Below are positions 58,933 to 64,000 of a stretch of DNA of 64,000 nucleotides, in pieces (position 1 is the stretch's first letter; each line of letters opens with the position of its first letter). The position numbers were made by a program, and so were the translations under genes. Source of the DNA: Gnetum montanum. Taxonomy: Eukaryota > Streptophyta > Gnetopsida > Gnetales > Gnetaceae. Where the stretch lies: the NCBI GenBank assembly GCA_015680685.1, contig MNCI01010753.1:4480-68479 (forward strand), in the 5' to 3' direction. The notes under the pieces are model-generated. The model was not told the origin of the DNA and made no database searches. It worked only from the letters and a program-made list of their open reading frames with translations.

Positions 58933-59657
58933 TGATGAGTGGTGAGATACCCCTACACTCAACCATATGAAACGAGCGTAGCACGCACGATCTGGTCAAA
59001 CTCCACAGACTAAATGCCTAAACGCCCCATGGAACACTTGGGGTTAATCATTCGTTGTCTTCCTAGACTTACTTGTTGTTGTCACGGTATATGGTTAAGT
59101 AAGTCCGAGGTATATGATTTTTATAGTCTGTTCTGGTTTTTCTCCTATGCTATGAGGTGAAGGGTTGAGAAAGCTAACTCTAACTAAAGACCTAAGTCTA
59201 AATTAACTAGCGTCAGCATCCGTTCCCACTTACCGTACACACCCTGAACTATGCAACTGTGGCTACCAAATGCTAATCGTTACTGGGATCACCACACGTA
59301 ACGCACGTGCTCGAAGTGGTCGTNNNNNNNNNNNNNNNNNNNNNNNNNNNNNNNNNNNNNNNNNNNNNNNNNNNNNNNNNNNNNNNNNNNNNNNNNNNNN
59401 NNNNNNNNNNNNNNNNNNNNNNNNNNNNNNNNNNNNNNNNNNNNNNNNNNNNNNNNNNNNNNNNNNNNNNNNNNNNNNNNNNNNNNNNNNNNNNNNNNNN
59501 NNNNNNNNNNNNNNNNNNNNNNNNNNNNNNNNNNNNNNNNNNNNNNNNNNNNNNNNNNNNNNNNNNNNNNNNNNNNNNNNNNNNNNNNNNNNNNNNNNNN
59601 NNNNNNNNNNNNGATATCGCGATGGCCGCGATGCCTATGCAATATCATGTCTCATCA
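58933..59657 (-). mobile_element. Solo LTR of the A/F-type family, with an assembly gap
   Basis: The left end (TGATGAGTGGTGAG) is the complement of an LTR end and the right end (ATGTCTCATCA) is the complement of an LTR start, so it lies on the minus strand. AATAT flanks both sides (58928-58932 and 59658-59662). No primer site follows, so it is a solo LTR. The body is close to A's LTR (the region with GTAACGCACGTGCTCGAAG). Its promoter would point left, away from the NEN gene. Confidence 0.92.
59324..59612. other. Assembly gap (289 N)
   Basis: The run of N lies inside the solo LTR. By comparison with A it covers the part from R to the GATATCGCG array, including the TATA box. Reading frames drawn across it have no meaning. 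Confidence 0.99.
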
Positions 59658-59662
59658 AATAT

Positions 59663-60344
59663 AAAAGCATAGGCCAAGCATCCAAACATATAGCAATGAT
59701 AGCATATCACATGTTGATCTAGAATGTCATGTGGTAATGACCCATCCAACACTTAATACCTCCTTACATAAAACTTAAACAGGGTTAGTGCCCATATAAA
59801 TAATCATCATCTATAGGCTTAATGCTCATCTTGCCAAGGTAGGATTGTGGGAGGATGGTGGATGAGCAAAAGCTTAACCTCTTATAAGTTGCTCCACCCA
59901 AGCTCAAACTTTCAAATCAAGAATCTTACCACTAAGCTAACACTTCATTGTTTATTATGTCCATGGATTGAAATGTATTAATTACATCTTACCCTAAAAG
60001 AGAGCGTTGAGGTGGGATTACCCTCATGTATAACATTATTATACATAGAAATTCCAAGATTATGCTAATATATAACATAATTATATGGGGTGTGGAATTG
60101 AAACTTAGCAATGTAGATACACACGTTAGGTCAAATGAGCGTAGCCTGTCTGTCATTTATATAATTTTTTTGAAAAATCATAAGCTTTACAATTATGACT
60201 TAGCTACGAAGCAATCTATTGCCACAGCCGCTCCATGCACATCGGACACTCAACAGACATGAATATTTGAAGAAGAGGAGGAGGCTAGGTTGTCTTGTCT
60301 TCATCGCTCATCAAGGTTTTCACAACATTTTTGTGCAAGGAACA
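59663..60344. other. Region upstream of the NEN gene
   Basis: A second tRNA-like A-box piece (minus strand GTGTTAGCTTAGTGGTAAGA, about 59924-59943) lies here. The gene's promoter must be within or beyond this stretch, but no clear core element can be named. The frame upstream of the chosen start is open from 60219 and could be 5' untranslated sequence. Confidence 0.5.
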
Positions 60345-60627
60345 ATGGCAGGACCAGTGCCAGAGAGGCCAGAAATTGTGTTTTTGGATGTGGAAACAAC
60401 AATACCTGCAAGGACTGGTCGGAAATTTGCGCTGCTTGAGTTCGGAGCCATTGTCGTGTGTCCGCATAAATTGGTAGAGCTCACTAGTTACTCGTCTCTG
60501 ATTCGCCCACCGGAGCTATCACTTATTTCTGACAGCAGTGTCAACTGTAACGGCATCACTCGCGAGGATGTATCAGCAGCCCCTATGTTCCAAGATGTTG
60601 CTGATCGAATTTATCATCTCTTGCAGG
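60345..60627 (+). CDS. NEN-type DEDDh exonuclease, exon 1
   Basis: This is the first exon of a host gene of the NEN family (NAC45/86-dependent exonuclease-domain proteins). In Arabidopsis these take part in nuclear breakdown during sieve-element maturation. The 94 residues start MAGPVPERPEIVFLDVETT. Asp15 and Glu17 form exonuclease motif I (DxE). Family-typical blocks follow: LLEFGAIVVCPHKLVEL, SYSSLIRP, NCNGITREDV and FQDVADRIYHLL. The ATG at 60345 was chosen because it lies about ten residues before motif I, as in relatives; the frame is open further upstream to 60219. The exon ends in phase 1 at CAGG|GTAACT. Unlike the repeats around it, the frame is intact. Confidence 0.92.
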
Positions 60628-63600
60628 GTAACTCTCAACTGAATGTTTGTCTTCTTTCTTATCTTCCTTTCACAAACCATTCTAAAAAATTCATTAATTT
60701 GTGTTACTTTGTGCCAGAGACAACTTTGTTGTTTATTATCATTCATGTTACGTCATGGCCGAGTCTTTCTGAGAGCACTTCAGTCCAAAAATACAGGACT
60801 GAATCAAATGACCAAACATGAATTTTTGTCCACATTTCATGTTCTCATATGCCGACACTTTTTTTTTTCATAAAGTAAAATTCAAAATGGATATGCATTC
60901 AACGAGGCACTCAAATATCTGTACCAAACTCGCTCTGATGACATTTTCGATTCAGCCAAGTTTACTCCATCATTAAGCTTTTAAAAGAAAATAAAATGCT
61001 CTTGTTAAAAATCGATCTATCAAGTTTAGCTTTTGAGAGATTGTTTAGAACACGAAGTCTACAGCAAATCCATCACGAGTAAATTTGTTTTCAGACAAAT
61101 AAACAGGACCATAATTTTTCACATAAACATTCTTTTTAAATAATATTATACAGCATAGCGAACAGCCTAGTTCCCTTTTGTAGAAGGGATAAACATGCTC
61201 AATTTTCGTTGGTCGTTTTTTTATTCTGGGATTGTTTGTGAAGTGGGGGTCTTGTTTTTAAATTTACAACTCTAGTGCCATTTTCTCTACTAGCAACTCT
61301 GCGACAAAGTGTTTTTTAATCATCCTTTAGAAGAATATGAAGCTGCAAAGCACATTATTATTTGCAATTTCTACATCCATTTTTACCTTAGCTTACAAAT
61401 TTTTTTCTCTTTCGTTTCTAGCGTTGCTTTTGAATTTATTCTTCACTGTAATTTACTATTCCGTTTCTAGTGGTAATGCTCATAAATCACTTCAAACACT
61501 TTAAGGATCCGATTACAAATGTTCACATAAACACAATAGAAAGTACTCTGTCAAAAATCATTTGAGTCTTACCTTTATGAATTTATTTAGACATACACTG
61601 ATGGAGAAGAAATTGCATTTTATGCTCTGCTTCAGCACATTGAGGTTTATGGTGTAAAGAAAGATAGAATTACATTGAAGCTTGTGATGTAAAGAAAGGC
61701 TGATTTGATTGCTTGATTTTTTGATTGGGTGAATTTTTTGATGTTAAGTACAGATGATGTCTCTACTTAATATCTCCTTATACTTGTCACTTTTATAGTG
61801 TGTGAAGTCCAATGCTGTGAAAACAGCCATTTTTTTTCTTCTACATTGACTGTTTAAGAATAACTGATACAGGCTTTGTTGAATAAAAATAACTACTGAT
61901 ACAGGCTGTGAGACTTTCTCAATTAGCGTGATTAGATCACCTAATAAAAATCTCTGTTGACATCTATTCCTGTGTGCCTATACCTGGCTTCTTTAAACAT
62001 GAAAACAACCAATTTTTTGCACCCGTTATTACTACCCCTTTAAGTACTGGTAACAACCGGCTGTAAGAACCCCCCACCCCTTTATTGTTCAACCTCCCGT
62101 TGTTTTGTTTATGATTTGAATGTCCATTGTATAAAACCAGTTGAAGCCTACTAGCTTGCAACCACTGGTTGGGCTCAAAATACCAAAGACAGTTTGGTCA
62201 ATTGTGAGCACCAATGACCCAGCGTTCAGGACATTTTGGGTTATGAAAAGGTTTATTTGAAAATGATGATATGGTTAAATTTATTTTAAAACTGAGTGTG
62301 CATGTGGGCTTTGAATGATGTGGAGTCTACCTCAGTAGAGTCCAAAAGGACCTGTTCCACAAGCTTCCTAAGAAAAATTCAACTTAGAAGCAAGAACAAG
62401 ACAATGAATTGGCAGAAACTCCCCTTTTTATAAGAAAACTCTCAAAATGTAGATTATTACATCAGAGATGAGGTGCCAAGCTCAATTGACAACTCTTCTA
62501 AGGATCTTAGAGGCCACACATGTCCCCTCTCAATCCTCAATTGCTCACAATGGAGCTAAAGCTCAAGACAAGACAGTTATAAGAGATTCACTCAACCTCT
62601 CTCAAGTGCTCTCCCTTGCCTCTCACTCAAACTCTTCTTGCACAAGATCACAAAAGACCAGCCTTCTCTCTTGGACTAGCCTTCTCCTTGAGACTAACCT
62701 GTTTCCTCTTATTAGCCTTAGGCCTTTAATGTCTTTTTATAGTTTCTTGGTGCAACCTTTCATCTTCCCTCTAATTTGCCATTCAATTTGATGTCCATTA
62801 AAATCCGTATGAGACACTTTGGATAAATAGGAGATGTCTTTCCTGAGTGTAGAGATGTTAGAGGAGACATCTTGGAATTGGGGGAGACGTCTTGCCTGCC
62901 AGGGCCAAAAATAAAGATGCTTGTTTTAATGTCTAGAACCTCCAGATGCCTCCAAACAAGTCCCCATAGATCCCTGAACCCCCTAAGCTCATCAAAATGA
63001 GCCCAAAACACCCCCAAACATGCTAAAACAGCTTGGAATCATCATCAAAAGGTCAACACAAGAAGACACACACAAACAGCATGCACACATATCCAAAATA
63101 CATTGAGGATTACAGAAGGGCTGGGTGATGTCCTCATCATTGAATGTTCTGTGTTGAATCCACTGACATAAACTTAAAAGTCAGAGCTTTGTGTTTTATG
63201 CAATTTGACAGTATTATCATTCCTGTATTTTTTTTATGATGCAACATTTTATAAATTTTTTTGGGAATTATAATAGTCTGAATCATAGAAGATGGTTAAA
63301 CATTCATATAGTAATGCATATTCAATTGCTTGAACTGCTTGAACAGTGTGCTTTTGTTACTTCTTGTAACTTATTTAAAATTTCAGATTTACTAACACAT
63401 CAAATTGAAAATTAGGTGTTATTCTTTTGCATATATTTCTGGTATCATTATTAATGGGTGAAATGTCCATGTATCATAGATGATTCATGACTCTGTCTTA
63501 TCTTTTTTGATTCATAAAATTCAAACCTGAGAGCATTGCTTTTACAAGTTTTTATGATATCATCATTTATGGCTAAAATTGTGTCATCCATGCAACATTT

Positions 63601-63844
63601 GAAACTGTGGTAATAATGAGGTATTAGTTTAGTTGTAAGAACCTTGATACGGAAACTCTATATCACAGATTTGATTCCAATGGACAACACTGAGTTATGT
63701 ATTAAAAATTTCCATAAAAGGAATTCTAAAATTGTTCTGTCAGATAAATCAAAAAGGATAGTGGACATAAGTAAAATTTCAGTTTTAGTTTTCACTTTTA
63801 GTATATCAACAGGATTTTTTTTATTGTTTTTTTTATGGGAACAG
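60628..63844 (+). other. Intron 1 of the NEN-type gene (3217 bp)
   Basis: The donor is G|GTAACT at 60628. The acceptor is GGGAACAG| at 63844, preceded by a T-rich tract from about 63810. Joining the exons gives an uninterrupted LLQ-GRVWAGHN reading, as in relatives. The intron is long and AT-rich, and contains an LTR-like insertion (about 62330-63060). No other gene is seen in it. Confidence 0.88.
62330..63060 (-). mobile_element. Possible LTR of another retrotransposon family inside the intron
   Basis: On the minus strand a U3-like region starting near TGTTGACCTTTTGATGATG (63060) contains GACGTCTCCC and GATGTCTCC repeats (62830-62895). A TATA box (ACTATAAAAAGA, complement of 62734-62745) follows, then leader-like sequence ending near 62330. 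It is unlike the LTRs of A-J. The ends and a target duplication could not be fixed, so the limits are approximate. Confidence 0.4.
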
Positions 63845-64000
63845 GTAGAGTATGGGCAGGACATAACATATTAGCATTTGATTGTTTGCGGATTAAGGAA
63901 GCATTTGAGGAGATTGGAAGGGAGCCACCTGTAGCCAAGGGATTTATTGATTCTCTTCATTTATTACGACAGAAATTTGGCCCTAGAGCAGGCAATATGA
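63845..64000 (+). CDS. NEN-type DEDDh exonuclease, exon 2 (cut by the window edge)
   Basis: The exon completes the split Gly codon and continues RVWAGHNILAFDCLRIKEAF, then EIGREPPVAKGFIDSLHLLR and FGPRAGNM to the last base. GHNILAFD is exonuclease motif II (Asn and Asp, NxxxFD form). Motif III (His and Asp) and the long C-terminal part of NEN proteins would lie beyond the window. The match to the family continues across the splice junction, which supports both exons. Confidence 0.92.

Noticed and set aside
59270-59722. Long open frames of 119-150 codons crossing the gap
   Set aside because: They consist almost entirely of N and lie inside a solo LTR.
60219-60344. An upstream in-frame ATG (60219) as the NEN start
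   Set aside because: The extra 42 residues are basic and unlike the family, whose members start about ten residues before the DxE motif. It cannot be excluded without cDNA.
62468-62791. A 107-codon frame inside the NEN intron
   Set aside because: It lies in the LTR-like region, opposite to its likely transcription, and shows no recognisable domain.

Overview
The window comes from the nuclear genome of a large-genome seed plant. About 59 kb is nested, decayed Ty3/gypsy LTR retrotransposons; one host gene begins at the right edge. Six elements (named A, C, D, F, H and J here) share 7-bp LTR ends (TGATGAG...CTCATCA in the better-preserved copies), a primer-binding site complementary to the 3' end of plant tRNA-Asp, and related gag, pol and 3' regions. 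No chromodomain is visible after the integrase. These traits fit the chromodomain-less Athila/Tat branch. A gymnosperm is plausible from the repeat load and the 3.2-kb intron, but the sequence does not prove it.

Layout. Element A (minus strand) fills 1-7572 and runs off the left edge. A very decayed minus-strand relic, B, covers about 8000-10760. Element C (plus strand) spans 10938-57000 between target duplications CCATA/CCATG and has been split by three later insertions. D (minus, 14163-29807, CCTAT/CCTGT) lies in its gag. J (plus, 31019-39656, AACGT/AAGGT) lies at the protease-RT boundary. F (plus, 46437-55131, GTAAC/GCAAC) lies in its 3' ORF. D in turn holds H (plus, 22456-26293, CTTGA twice). 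Without insertions C would be about 13.1 kb and D about 11.8 kb. To the right are an unassigned AT-rich stretch, a solo LTR (58933-59657, AATAT twice) containing an assembly gap, and then the 5' part of a NEN-type DEDDh exonuclease gene (exon 1 at 60345-60627, exon 2 from 63845 to the window edge).

How the parts work together. Autonomous-type elements (A, C, D, J) carry gag, protease, RT, RNase H and integrase. C, D and F also carry a long extra ORF ('ORF-X') between pol and the 3' LTR; J keeps only its start. ORF-X has its own internal promoter (a short palindromic motif array plus a TATA box), a short leader exon and a roughly 300-bp intron ending at the start codon. The internal motif array resembles the array upstream of the TATA box in the same element's LTR, and it differs between elements. 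F and H form a second class with a different gag N-terminus and no pol; F keeps gag, the internal promoter and ORF-X. H is odd: both of its termini are LTR starts, in inverted orientation, yet it has a perfect 5-bp target duplication.

All retrotransposon reading frames are broken by stops or frameshifts. Mismatches in the primer-binding sites are all C-to-T or G-to-A, and their number follows the nesting order: C 6, D 5, F/H/J 3, A 1.
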